Assembly: GCF_040545475.1 (NCBI RefSeq)
Contig: NZ_JBEPMA010000009.1
Coordinates: forward strand, 1-64,000
Reading direction: 5' to 3'
DNA length: 64,000 nt
Source of the DNA: Peptoniphilus_A olsenii
Lineage (GTDB): Bacteria > Bacillota > Clostridia > Tissierellales > Peptoniphilaceae
Part shown: in pieces, positions 8,316-16,499 of the stretch
How positions within the stretch are numbered: position 1 is the stretch's first letter
How the letters are laid out: each line of letters opens with the position of its first letter
The notes under the pieces: generated by a model
The model's database searches: none
Told to the model about the DNA's origin: nothing
Seen by the model: only the letters and a program-made list of their open reading frames with translations
Made by a program: the position numbers and the translations under genes

Positions 8316-9527
8316 ATGAAAAAATACACTTTAAAAGAAAAACTTAAAGCATTAGGACCAGGTATGTTAGTGGTAGGATCATTTATAGGACCAGGAACAA
8401 TTACAAGTTCAACAAGAGCAGGTGCTATGTATGGATATAAATTATTATGGTGCATACTTTTTTCTGTAGTTGCAGTAATTGTAATGCAAGGTATGGCTTC
8501 TAGATTGGGAATTATTACCCAAACAGGTTTATCTGAAAATTTACTTATAGCTTTTGAAGATAATCCTACTATAAAAAAAATTATGATTGCACTAGTATCA
8601 TCAGCTATAACATTAGGTGGCTTAGCTTATATGAGCGGAGATCTTACTGGAACTGCAATTGGAATTTCGGCTATCACTGGAATATCTTCAAGAATAATAG
8701 CACCTATTTGGGGGATATGTATATTGTTTATAAGTAGTCATAGTGATGCTATAAAATGGTTAGAAAAATTATTAACAGTCTGTGTTTCTATAATGGCTGT
8801 AATATTTATAATAACTATGTTTGTAGTCAAACCTAATATTGCAAAAGTAGTTAATGGTATTATGCCAGAAATACCAAACAAGGATATTATGTCATGTGTA
8901 GCTTTAATAGGAACTACAGTGGTTCCATATAATTTATTTATACATACTACTAGTTCCTCACAAACTTGGAACGATCCTGATGATATAGAATTAGCACAAT
9001 TTGATGTAAGATTTTCTATGATTATTGGTGGTATTATAACAGGTGCAGTTTTGATTACTGCAGGTACTGTTGTTAGAGGATTGGAAATAAATTCAGCCGT
9101 TGATATGGCCCAACAATTAAAACCACTATTAGGAGATTTTGCAGTGCCTTTTCTAGCCTTAGGGTTAATAGCTGCTGGTATATCTAGTGCAGTGATAACA
9201 CCATTAGGTGTATCTTATGTATTATCAGGTTTATTTGGATGGAAACTTGATAAAAGTGATAAAAGATATTTTTACACAAATATAGGAATAGTAATATTTG
9301 GAATTATTGTTTCTGCTACAGGTATTAATCCAATTAACATAATAATTATGGCACAAGCAGTAAATGGTATTTTTTTGCCAATTAGTGTCCTTACATTATT
9401 GTATTTAGCTAGCAAAAAATCTATTATGGGTGAATATAAAAATAATACCCTTCAAATAATACTTGGAACTGTAGTTTTCCTTATATCTTTATTTATTGGT
9501 ATAAGTAGTATTATCTCGTTATTTTAA
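8316..9527 (+). CDS. Nramp-fold transporter lacking the canonical metal-binding residues
   Basis: A 403-residue membrane protein with about 11 hydrophobic segments and clear Nramp-family order. Aligning its first membrane segment to classical Nramp proteins, the Asp-Pro-Gly-Asn metal motif reads GPGT here (GSFIGPGTITSS), so both ligands Asp and Asn are gone. In segment 6 the Met-Pro-His motif reads VPY (GTTVVPYNLFIH), losing the metal-binding methionine. The fold is kept but transition-metal transport is doubtful. A non-classical cation or organic substrate is possible, given the ureohydrolase 38 bases downstream. A strong AGGAGG site precedes the ATG. Family is secure; substrate is unknown. 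Confidence 0.82.
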   Translation: MKKYTLKEKLKALGPGMLVVGSFIGPGTITSSTRAGAMYGYKLLWCILFSVVAVIVMQGMASRLGIITQTGLSENLLIAFEDNPTIKKIMIALVSSAITLGGLAYMSGDLTGTAIGISAITGISSRIIAPIWGICILFISSHSDAIKWLEKLLTVCVSIMAVIFIITMFVVKPNIAKVVNGIMPEIPNKDIMSCVALIGTTVVPYNLFIHTTSSSQTWNDPDDIELAQFDVRFSMIIGGIITGAVLITAGTVVRGLEINSAVDMAQQLKPLLGDFAVPFLALGLIAAGISSAVITPLGVSYVLSGLFGWKLDKSDKRYFYTNIGIVIFGIIVSATGINPINIIIMAQAVNGIFLPISVLTLLYLASKKSIMGEYKNNTLQIILGTVVFLISLFIGISSIISLF

Positions 9528-9565
9528 GTTATAGTTTTATTTAAAATTAAGAAAGGAAATAAAAA

Positions 9566-10549
9566 ATGAAAAATAGTAAACCAACAATTTATGATCCAAA
9601 GTTTTTACCTAACAATATTTATAGTGGAGTACCATCATGGCTAAACTCTCCAGTTATAGAGAGTGACGAAGACTTAAAAAAATTAGACGTAGCTATTAGT
9701 GGAATACCTTGGGAAGGAGGTTGTACAATAGGGGGTTATTCTTCTTGTACTGAAGGACCAAAAGCTGTAAGATCAGCTTCTATTAGATATACTGGGTTTT
9801 TACCTGATTTTGGTATAGATTCCTTTGATTATTTAAAAGTAGCAGATTATGGAGATGTTGCTACACAAAACGGAAGTTATGATTTTACATTTTCGCAAAT
9901 TAGAGAAAGAACGCAAAAACTGATAGAAAATAATATAATTCCAATAACTTTTGGAGGAGATCATTCCATTTCATTTCCTATAATTAGTGAAATTGCTAAA
10001 AAACATCCTAAAAAAGTAGCGGTTTTACATTTTGATGCACATTTTGACAACTATGAACAATATGGGGATGATTTATATGCTAGATGTTCACCATTTTATA
10101 GATTATATAATGATAAAAATATTGATCCAACAAAAATTGCTCATATAGGTATTCGTGGACCAAGAAATCACAAGGAAGAATTTGAAAATGCCAAAAAATT
10201 TGGCGCCAATGTATACACATCAATTGATGTAAAAGAAAGAGGCTGGAAAGAGGTTATAAAAGAAGCTTTAAGAATTATTTCTAAAAACACTGAGTTTATT
10301 TACATCACTATATGTTCTGATGCTTTAGATGCTGCATTTATGCCCCAAGGACCTCAAGATATGGCTGGACTAACTTCTTATGAATTATGTATGATGGTTC
10401 ATGAAGCAGGGTTAGCTGGAGCAAAAGGATTTGATTTTGTAGAAATATATCCTTATACTAATTCTCTACAGACAGCGGCACATGTGGGAAATTGGTTAGC
10501 TCTTTATTATCTAAACGGTTTAGCTCAAAAAGTAAAAGAAAATAAATAA
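9566..10549 (+). CDS. Arginase/agmatinase-family ureohydrolase, atypical metal site
   Basis: A 327-residue ureohydrolase. Motif 1 GGDHS (around residue 132) and motif 2 DAHFD (around 153) supply most of the binuclear manganese ligands. Motif 3, normally Ser-x-Asp-x-Asp-x-x-Asp-Pro, reads TICSDALDAAF, so the first aspartate ligand aligns with cysteine and the proline with alanine. Family members hydrolyse a guanidino group (arginine, agmatine, guanidinobutyrate and others) to urea plus an amine. It is in a two-gene operon with a non-canonical Nramp-like transporter. Substrate cannot be assigned; calling it simply agmatinase would be over-precise. Confidence 0.8.
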   Translation: MKNSKPTIYDPKFLPNNIYSGVPSWLNSPVIESDEDLKKLDVAISGIPWEGGCTIGGYSSCTEGPKAVRSASIRYTGFLPDFGIDSFDYLKVADYGDVATQNGSYDFTFSQIRERTQKLIENNIIPITFGGDHSISFPIISEIAKKHPKKVAVLHFDAHFDNYEQYGDDLYARCSPFYRLYNDKNIDPTKIAHIGIRGPRNHKEEFENAKKFGANVYTSIDVKERGWKEVIKEALRIISKNTEFIYITICSDALDAAFMPQGPQDMAGLTSYELCMMVHEAGLAGAKGFDFVEIYPYTNSLQTAAHVGNWLALYYLNGLAQKVKENK

Positions 10550-10574
10550 TAATATAAAATAAATACTAAATAAT

Positions 10575-10610
10575 AAAACACTCCTGTCCAAAAGAAAAAA
10601 GGAGTGTTTT
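10575..10610. terminator. Bidirectional intrinsic terminator
   Basis: AAAACACTCCT and AGGAGTGTTTT pair perfectly over 11 bases around a 14-base loop, with A/T runs on both sides. It separates the convergent ureohydrolase gene and the TPR pseudogene. Confidence 0.88.
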
Positions 10611-10623
10611 ATTATTTTAAGTC

Positions 10624-11432
10624 TTAACCATTTAATTTAGAATCTGCCCATAATGGATATTCCAACATATCTTCAAAAATATAGTCGTTATCAACATACA
10701 TAAAATTTAAGTGTTCGAGTGAGTTGTATTCATAAAAAGAGTTTGAAAAATCTACATAGACATCTTCGTCTATTACTTGAATTATGAATTTTTTAGTGAA
10801 CTTATTTACACTTTGTGCTTTTTTTAAGTTATTGGTAGCTCTCCTCATATTATCTAATCTGAAATATAGCATAGAAAGGGCAAGATAAAATTCTACACTT
10901 TCTTCATCATATTTTTTAATTAATTTTAGTAGTTTTTCTTCTTCTTCTAAATAAGCATAAATGAAAGCTAGGTTATATCTTATACCTAGATTATCTCCAT
11001 CATTAAGTCTTATAATATCTTCTGCTTCGGCAGCAGCTTTTTTCATCATTCTAAGACTTAGAAGAGTGTCTAGATATTATTTTTTTGCAAGGATATATGG
11101 GGTCTTGTTTCATATATTAGATAATAATCGCCAATGCATGAATCATCTTCATAACCTTCTTTTTTCAGTTTTGAAAATTCTCTTGATATAATTTTTTCTA
11201 TTTTCTTTTTCTTATCTATTAAATTTTTTGCTGTAGCTTCAGCGAGATTAAGTCTAGCATCTATATTGTCTGGATCGCTTTTTAAAATTTCTTTATTTGT
11301 TTTAATTACCTCCTCCCTTGTATTTTTTAATTGAGTAATAATTTCCTTTATTTCTTCTAATTGTTCGTTCTCTAACTTGTCAAAAAAATTATCGATTGAA
11401 TCTTTTCCTATAGATTTGTCATCAAAATTCAT
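10624..11432 (-). pseudogene. TPR-like repeat protein, broken by a frameshift
   Basis: Two adjacent reading frames form one gene split by a frame change. The upstream piece (11432 down to 11070) encodes about 120 residues (LKSDPDNIDARLNLAEATAK, ending shortly after ETRPHISLQK). The downstream piece (11049 down to 10624) encodes 141 residues (AEAEDIIRLNDGDNLGIRYN and later helices). Reading the second frame back from its ATG gives YLDTLLSLR directly before it, with no start signal. This shows that the coding sequence continues through the break next to a run of seven T (plus strand) at 11080-11086. The helical repeats resemble tetratricopeptide-type scaffolds. Function unknown. It could be a real decay event or a sequencing error in the homopolymer. 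Confidence 0.75.
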
Positions 11433-11458
11433 AAGTATTCCTCCTTTATTTTAAATAT

Positions 11459-11489
11459 TAATTAGATATTAGCATTTAATTGGATATTA
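11459..11489. repeat. Two imperfect 13-bp direct repeats upstream of the DpnII operon
   Basis: TAATTAGATATTA and TAATTGGATATTA are spaced 18 bases apart between the TPR pseudogene and dpnM. They could be a regulator site for the restriction-modification operon, but no controller gene is visible. Confidence 0.4.
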
Positions 11490-11569
11490 TGGTATTAACG
11501 TAAATGAAATTAAAATATATGTTTGATATAATATTTATCAAGATTAATAAATATTTGTAATTAAGGAAG

Positions 11570-12433
11570 ATGATTTTGAATATATTGAAAGAAAATAAAT
11601 TGATGCCTTTTACTAAATGGACAGGTGGTAAAAGACAGCTATTGAAAGATCTAACTAGATACCTACCAAAAGAATTTAATAGATATTTTGAACCTTTTAT
11701 AGGTGGTGGGGCTTTATTTTTCCATTTGACTCCAAGTGTGGCAACTATAAATGATATGAATGAGGATTTAATACTTTCATATAGACAAATTAGAGATGAT
11801 GTTGATAATCTTATCGAGTTATTGGAAAAACATTCCAAGAATAATTCTAAAGAATATTTTTTAGATATTAGAAAAGTTGATAGGGATGGAAGAATTAAAG
11901 AAATGAGCGATACTGAAAAAGCTGCTAGATTATTATATATGCTTAGAGTAGATTTTAATGGTTTATATAGAGTAAACAAAAAAGGACAATTTAATGTTCC
12001 TTATGGTAGGTATAAAAATCCAAAAATTGTTAATGAAACTCTATTGAGAAATATAAGCTTTTATTTAAATAGTAATGAAATTGATATATTAAATACTGAT
12101 TTTGAAGAGGCTATTTTAGAAGCTAGCTTTAATGATTTTGTATATATTGACCCACCTTATGCTCCTATTTCTGCTACAAGTGCATTTACAGCTTATACTC
12201 ATGATGGTTTTAATGAAAGTGATCAGATAAGGTTAAGAGATACCTTTAAAAAGTTAAGTGATAAGGGGGTCAAAGTTATGCTTTCTAATTCAGATGTTGG
12301 TGCTATACGGGACTTATATTGTAACCTGCCTGGTGTCAATATTGAGGTTGTTAGAGCTAGAAGAAATATTAATTCTCGGGCTGATGGTAGAGGTAAGATC
12401 AATGAATTGATAATTAGAAATTATTGTGAGTGA
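11570..12433 (+). CDS. dpnM: DpnM-type GATC adenine-N6 methyltransferase (D12 class)
   Basis: A 287-residue Dam-like methyltransferase. The SAM-binding motif is PFTKWTGGKRQLL (13-25) with FEPFIGGGALFF (40-51), and the catalytic motif is DPPY at 194-197. Family knowledge: M.DpnII methylates adenine of GATC in double-stranded DNA and protects the chromosome from the cognate nuclease. The protein is similar to pneumococcal M.DpnII along its length. The ATG at 11570 has the purine-rich site directly adjoining it, so a TTG two codons later (11576) is an alternative start. It is first in a tightly packed dpnM-dpnA-dpnB operon. Confidence 0.93.
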   Translation: MILNILKENKLMPFTKWTGGKRQLLKDLTRYLPKEFNRYFEPFIGGGALFFHLTPSVATINDMNEDLILSYRQIRDDVDNLIELLEKHSKNNSKEYFLDIRKVDRDGRIKEMSDTEKAARLLYMLRVDFNGLYRVNKKGQFNVPYGRYKNPKIVNETLLRNISFYLNSNEIDILNTDFEEAILEASFNDFVYIDPPYAPISATSAFTAYTHDGFNESDQIRLRDTFKKLSDKGVKVMLSNSDVGAIRDLYCNLPGVNIEVVRARRNINSRADGRGKINELIIRNYCE

Positions 12434-12438
12434 TTATT

Positions 12439-13221
12439 ATGGAAATAAAGGTATATTTTTCGGATAAAACTTATCATTCTAAGTTAGTATTAGCTGATAC
12501 TTTTGAATATTTAAAAGCTGCTCCTGAGAATCGTTTTGATATGATATTTGCTGATCCACCTTATTTTTTGAGCAATGGAGGCTTTTCTAATAGGGGTGGT
12601 AAGAAAGTATCAGTTAATAAGGGTGATTGGGATAAAATTGACAGTTTAAATGAAAAGCATAATTTTAATAGGACATGGATAAAATTGGCTAAACGGGTAC
12701 TCAAACCTAATGGAACAATTTGGATTTCTGGTACTCTACATAATATTTATTCTGTTGGTTTTGCCTTAGAACAAGAAGGTTTTAAAATAATGAATAATAT
12801 TACATGGGTAAAAACAAATCCACCGCCAAATTTATCTAAGCGTTATTTTACTCATTCTACGGAAACAATTTTGTGGGCAAGAAAAAACGATAGAAATATA
12901 AAACATTATTATAATTATGATCTAATGAGACAATTAAATAATGGTAAACAAATGAAAGATGTGTGGCAAGGTTCTTTGACTCCTCCAAGAGAAAAAAGAA
13001 TGGGCAAGCATCCAACGCAGAAACCAGAATATATTTTGGAAAAAGTGATACTATCATCTACAAAAGAGGGAGATTCTATATTAGATCCATTCGTAGGCAG
13101 TGGTACTACTGGAGTTGTAGCTAAGAAGTTTAATAGATCTTTTATTGGTGTGGATAATAATATAGAATATTTAGAAATTGCTAAAAGACGATTGGAGAAT
13201 ACTAATGGAATTAAATTATAA
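12439..13221 (+). CDS. dpnA: DpnA-type second GATC adenine methyltransferase
   Basis: A 260-residue methyltransferase of the beta-class order: DPPY near the N-terminus (MIFADPPYFL) and the SAM-binding DPFVGSGTTG near residue 213. In the pneumococcal DpnII system this second enzyme can methylate single-stranded GATC DNA, which protects incoming DNA. The same role is likely here by family. A GTG at 12430 overlaps the dpnM stop and is an alternative start; I prefer the ATG at 12439, although neither has a strong ribosome site, so translational coupling is likely. It overlaps dpnB by 17 bases. Confidence 0.9.
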   Translation: MEIKVYFSDKTYHSKLVLADTFEYLKAAPENRFDMIFADPPYFLSNGGFSNRGGKKVSVNKGDWDKIDSLNEKHNFNRTWIKLAKRVLKPNGTIWISGTLHNIYSVGFALEQEGFKIMNNITWVKTNPPPNLSKRYFTHSTETILWARKNDRNIKHYYNYDLMRQLNNGKQMKDVWQGSLTPPREKRMGKHPTQKPEYILEKVILSSTKEGDSILDPFVGSGTTGVVAKKFNRSFIGVDNNIEYLEIAKRRLENTNGIKL

Positions 13222-14116
13222 TGAATATTTAAAATTAAATGCTAATGATAAACTATCTTATTTTATGTCATCCTTATCTTCTACAAACCGTACTCCAGAG
13301 TATTATGTTAATTGGGATAAAACTATAAGAAATACTAAAAATTATGAATTAGAATTAAATACTTTGAATTATTTAATTGGAAAAGATAATATTGTCGAAC
13401 TTGCTACAAATCTATTTAATCAGCAGCCAGAATTATTAAAAGCTGTTCCTATTTTGATAGCACACAGAGATATGAGTTTTGATGTGTTAGAATTATTGGA
13501 AGATAAAGCAGATTTTTACCATTTGAATTTCGATATTATAGATACATATAACATCAATAAATATATAAAATTTTGTGAAGAATGTGGACTACTCAATTTT
13601 TTAAAAAATGAGGCAAATAGGTCCCTAGTAGATTATGTTTATGGAGTGGAAGTGGGGCTTGACAGTAATGCTAGGAAAAATCGTAGTGGCTCTATAATGG
13701 AGATGTTAGTTGAAAAAAATACTAAGAAAATTTGTGAAGAGATAGAGTTTCAATATATGATTCAGGCTTCACCTAAAAATTTAAAAAAGGTTTGGAATAT
13801 TGATGTGCCAGTTGATAAATCGTCTAGAAAATTTGATGTAGCTGTATTTGATCCTTTTAAAAGAAAACTATTTTTAATTGAAACTAATTATTATGGTGGT
13901 GGGGGCTCTAAGCTAAAATCTGTTGCAGGGGAATTTACAACTTTAAATAATTTTTTATTATCTAATAGTGAAAATATTTCTTTTCTATGGATTACAGATG
14001 GTCAAGGTTGGAAGACGGCACATATACCTTTATTAGAAGCTTTTGGTAAAATAGATAATATTTTTAATATTGAAATGTTGTCGAAAAATTTCTTAAAAAG
14101 CTGTTTTTTGAAATAA
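13205..14116 (+). CDS. dpnB: DpnII/MboI-family type II restriction endonuclease
   Basis: A 303-residue restriction enzyme. The N-terminal half matches DpnII (LSSTNRTPEYYVNWDK), and the predicted PD-(D/E)xK-type core is RKFDVAVFDP followed by LFLIETNYYGGGGSKL. It should cleave unmethylated GATC. The ATG at 13205 lies 7 bases after GGAG inside the end of dpnA; an in-frame ATG 27 bases earlier lacks a site. All three DpnII genes appear intact, so the system is probably active. No terminator of quality follows it. Confidence 0.9.
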   Translation: MELNYNEYLKLNANDKLSYFMSSLSSTNRTPEYYVNWDKTIRNTKNYELELNTLNYLIGKDNIVELATNLFNQQPELLKAVPILIAHRDMSFDVLELLEDKADFYHLNFDIIDTYNINKYIKFCEECGLLNFLKNEANRSLVDYVYGVEVGLDSNARKNRSGSIMEMLVEKNTKKICEEIEFQYMIQASPKNLKKVWNIDVPVDKSSRKFDVAVFDPFKRKLFLIETNYYGGGGSKLKSVAGEFTTLNNFLLSNSENISFLWITDGQGWKTAHIPLLEAFGKIDNIFNIEMLSKNFLKSCFLK

Positions 14117-14258
14117 TATATGCATGTGGTTTATTAGTATTGATATTAATCCTGTTTCAATCAGGTTTAGTGTCAGATTTAGTATTAAAAGCTATGAAAA
14201 TATTCTCGAATTTTTAATGGAACATACATTAATGTATTGCACTAAACTTTAGTATTAT

Positions 14259-14287
14259 TTGACAAACATAAAAATCAAGTCTATACT
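14259..14287 (+). promoter_or_regulatory. Strong promoter of the CAMP-factor-family gene
   Basis: TTGACA and TATACT are spaced by exactly 17 bases, about 120 bases before the ATG at 14406. The implied leader is about 110 bases, long enough for post-transcriptional control, but I see no known riboswitch in it. Confidence 0.8.
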
Positions 14288-14405
14288 CAAACTATAGTAA
14301 AAAGAAGTAGAAAAAAGCGCTTTATTAATCTGCAAAATATTTTACTATTAGGTAAGTGTATAGTTCCTATATTGTTCAATAGCAATATACTAATAGGGGA
14401 TAATT

Positions 14406-15422
14406 ATGAAAATCAAAAAGAAATTAGTTGGGGTATTAGCCATTACATTATTATCAAATGCGGCAATGCCATCAGTATATGCAGCTAATCAAACAGATGA
14501 TGTCAATGCACCTGTTGTATATGCGACAGAAGAAAGAACAGTCAATGAAGTAAATTCTAAGCTAGACTGCTTGAGTAATTTAATTAAAGGGATTAAAGAT
14601 ATTTCTGATAGTTTAACAGATGGGCAATTAAATTTGTTAAACAGATTAGAAAATGCCTTTGATTTTATTGACAAAATTGTAAACAAGAAAATAGGAAATA
14701 TTAAAGAATTAAGAACTAAAATTATTCCAAGAATTGAACTATTGATTAATGTTGCTGAAACAATTACAGCAGATGCAACTGAATTAAATGATAGTGAGCA
14801 AGAGGCACATGTTATTATTGGTTTTTCTGTGACACGTGCTATGTTAAAGACTACTGATCTTTTTGAAACTGCAGATGGTCTTAATAAAGCATCTGAAGGC
14901 TTGTCATCTGCATTAGAAAGAGCGAGAGAAATTCCTAAACAAACAGAAAATTCTGTGAGAACACACTACAATTTGGATAAATTAAATAGGGTATTAAGTA
15001 GGGCAAAAGATTTAAGGAATAGAGAATTAAAAAATAAATTAGATCCATCTAAATTAGCGGAAATTGATATTGTCATAAGAAAAGCTGACAATGTCCGAAG
15101 AAACACAAGAGCCACTGTATTGGAAGTTAAAAATGTAACAGAAGAGCTTGATAAAATAATAGATAAAGCATATTTAGCTATACCTGACGGTGAAAGAGTT
15201 GCAAATAATGACACAAAACTTCAATTAGAAAAAGATATACAAATTGCAAAAAATTTGCGTGATTATAAGTTAAAAGGCAATGTTGATTCAGCTGTAATTA
15301 GAGAATTAAATAGAGAAATCTCAATAGCTAATAGAGTTTTAAACAATAGTAAATCAACAGTAAATCAAGTTGTAGACGCTGATGAAACAATAGTTCAAGC
15401 AACACAAGTTGCATTAGAATGA
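14406..15422 (+). CDS. Secreted CAMP-factor-family protein with duplicated C-terminal unit
   Basis: A 338-residue exported protein. Residues 1-26 are a signal peptide (KKK, hydrophobic core, VYA|A). Residues 50-258 follow the CAMP-factor layout: a helical N-terminal domain, then the segment IGFSVTRAMLKTTDLFETAD, and a C-terminal helical unit beginning YNLDKLNRVL. Relative to streptococcal CAMP factor, that last unit appears twice (about 188-258 and 268-337; compare AKDLRNRELKNKLDPS with AKNLRDYKLKGNVDSA). CAMP factors are pore-forming co-hemolysins. The frame ends in TGA at 15420 and an acidic coding stretch continues in frame behind it. Its own strong promoter and terminator make it a single-gene unit. 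Family moderately sure; toxicity not shown. Confidence 0.72.
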   Translation: MKIKKKLVGVLAITLLSNAAMPSVYAANQTDDVNAPVVYATEERTVNEVNSKLDCLSNLIKGIKDISDSLTDGQLNLLNRLENAFDFIDKIVNKKIGNIKELRTKIIPRIELLINVAETITADATELNDSEQEAHVIIGFSVTRAMLKTTDLFETADGLNKASEGLSSALERAREIPKQTENSVRTHYNLDKLNRVLSRAKDLRNRELKNKLDPSKLAEIDIVIRKADNVRRNTRATVLEVKNVTEELDKIIDKAYLAIPDGERVANNDTKLQLEKDIQIAKNLRDYKLKGNVDSAVIRELNREISIANRVLNNSKSTVNQVVDADETIVQATQVALE

Positions 15423-15581
15423 CTTGATGCAAATGATGAAGAGGTTGTAGAAGAACCAACTGTTGTTGAATATAATGATGAAGCGAAAGACAGCACAGAA
15501 ACAGAAGGTATTGAAGAAAATGCTGAGTCTTGGCAGACTTCTGATACTACATAAGATGAATTTGTAGAAATAGTTGAATAA
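15423..15581 (+). other. In-frame acidic tail behind the CAMP-factor stop
   Basis: Directly after the TGA at 15420-15422 the same frame stays open for 43 codons, rich in Glu and Asp (EEVVEEPTV, STETEGIEE), meets a TAA at 15552, and continues DEFVEIVE to a second TAA at 15579. No ribosome site or start lies here. It looks like the former C-terminal extension of the secreted protein, cut off by point mutations. Readthrough is an alternative I cannot test. Confidence 0.65.
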
Positions 15582-15632
15582 TTGTTTAAAATTTGGAAAA
15601 TTTTATGATTTTTGAATAAAATTAATATAGTC

Positions 15633-15670
15633 AAAAATACTCTGGGTTATTTTATCTCAGAGTATTTTTT
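15633..15670 (+). terminator. Intrinsic terminator after the CAMP-factor gene
   Basis: AAAAATACTCTG pairs with CAGAGTATTTTT (12 bases) around a 13-base loop and is followed by a T-run. Confidence 0.88.
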
Positions 15671-15744
15671 GTTGAGGTGATTTTTTTCAATGTTAAAATT
15701 TTTGATTTTATTTTTATGAAAGATTTTTAATTATTCATACAGTG

Positions 15745-16224
15745 CGGCTACTCTACAGGCAGATTCCTCGACTACAGTAAATTTTTTTCAAGAATTCACT
15801 TCCGCTCGGAATGACAGTTGTGGAAGTTGTCGTTACCCTTTCCAATGTCATCACAACTAAGTGAGCGACAGCGAACGCATAAAGAGTCTTGCATGTGATG
15901 GGGATAATGTGTACTGATGAAATAGAAAGGGTGGTATTATGCATAGGAAAAGACTTTTTATTATATCTACAGAGCTGCTACTAAACAAGCAGATTCCTCG
16001 ACTACAGTAAATTCTTTTCAAGAATTCACTTCCGCTCGGAATGACAGTTGTGGAGGTTGTATCGGTCTATATGTTTCAATTCTTGCGAATTTTCTTTTGC
16101 GTACTCTAATGACAATAGTAAATCTTAAATGAAATCCTCTTATAGTGTCATCTCGACTAAGTGAAAGGTAGCGAACGCATGGAGAGATCTGCATTTAATG
16201 GAGAAAATCTGTAAAGTTTTAAAT
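15745..16224 (+). repeat. Dispersed palindromic repeat array 1, units 1 and 2
   Basis: No genuine gene is visible in about 1.4 kb here. The unit has two homologous arms in opposite orientation. Arm A runs from CAGATTCCTCGA to CGCTCGGAATGACAG and arm B from TGTCATCTCGACTAAGTGAGC to a GAGTCTGCAT or AGATCTGCAT end. Unit 1 spans about 15745-15960 and unit 2 about 15961-16224. Short hairpins such as AATTCTTTTCAAGAATT sit inside arm A. Unit 1 ends in a 70-base module (TGATGGGGATAATGTG to GCATAGGAAAAGAC) that recurs at 16733. The small reading frames in it are repeat artefacts. Confidence 0.85.
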
Positions 16225-16460
16225 AAAAAAGTATTCAAGCACCCAAACCACGAACAACTATAGCAAAAAGTCGAAAAAGATTTTTAACTGTTCGAGCGTC
16301 AGCGAGTTTTAAAAATCCGACTTTTTGCGAGTGACAAAGAAAAATTAAAGAGGTAAAAACTTTGTCTAAAAAAGGCGTGGGGGTTTGGTTGGTAGCTCGA
16401 AGGAAGGAAAGGGGGCCTCGCAGCGAAAGCGGAATGCCCACTTTCCTTCCTTCGAAAGAA
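16225..16460 (+). repeat. Two-hairpin dispersed repeat, copy 1
   Basis: A 235-base element beginning AAAAAAGTATTCAAGC. It contains hairpin 1 at 16263-16328 (GCAAAAAGTCG paired with CGACTTTTTGC, with further inner pairing), a conserved spacer (ACTTTGTCTAAAAAAGGCG), and hairpin 2 at 16397-16455 (TCGAAGGAAGGAAAG paired with CTTTCCTTCCTTCGA). Other copies are at 21168-21387 and, inverted, at 46928-47160; a truncated copy is at 21880-21942. Confidence 0.88.
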
Positions 16461-16499
16461 CAATAGAAAATGGTGGTTTAGAAAATATTTATTAAAAAA

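Noticed and set aside
15420..15422. TGA as selenocysteine codon in the CAMP-factor gene
   Set aside because: No SECIS-like hairpin is evident behind it, the protein family has no selenoproteins known to me, and a further TAA interrupts the tail.
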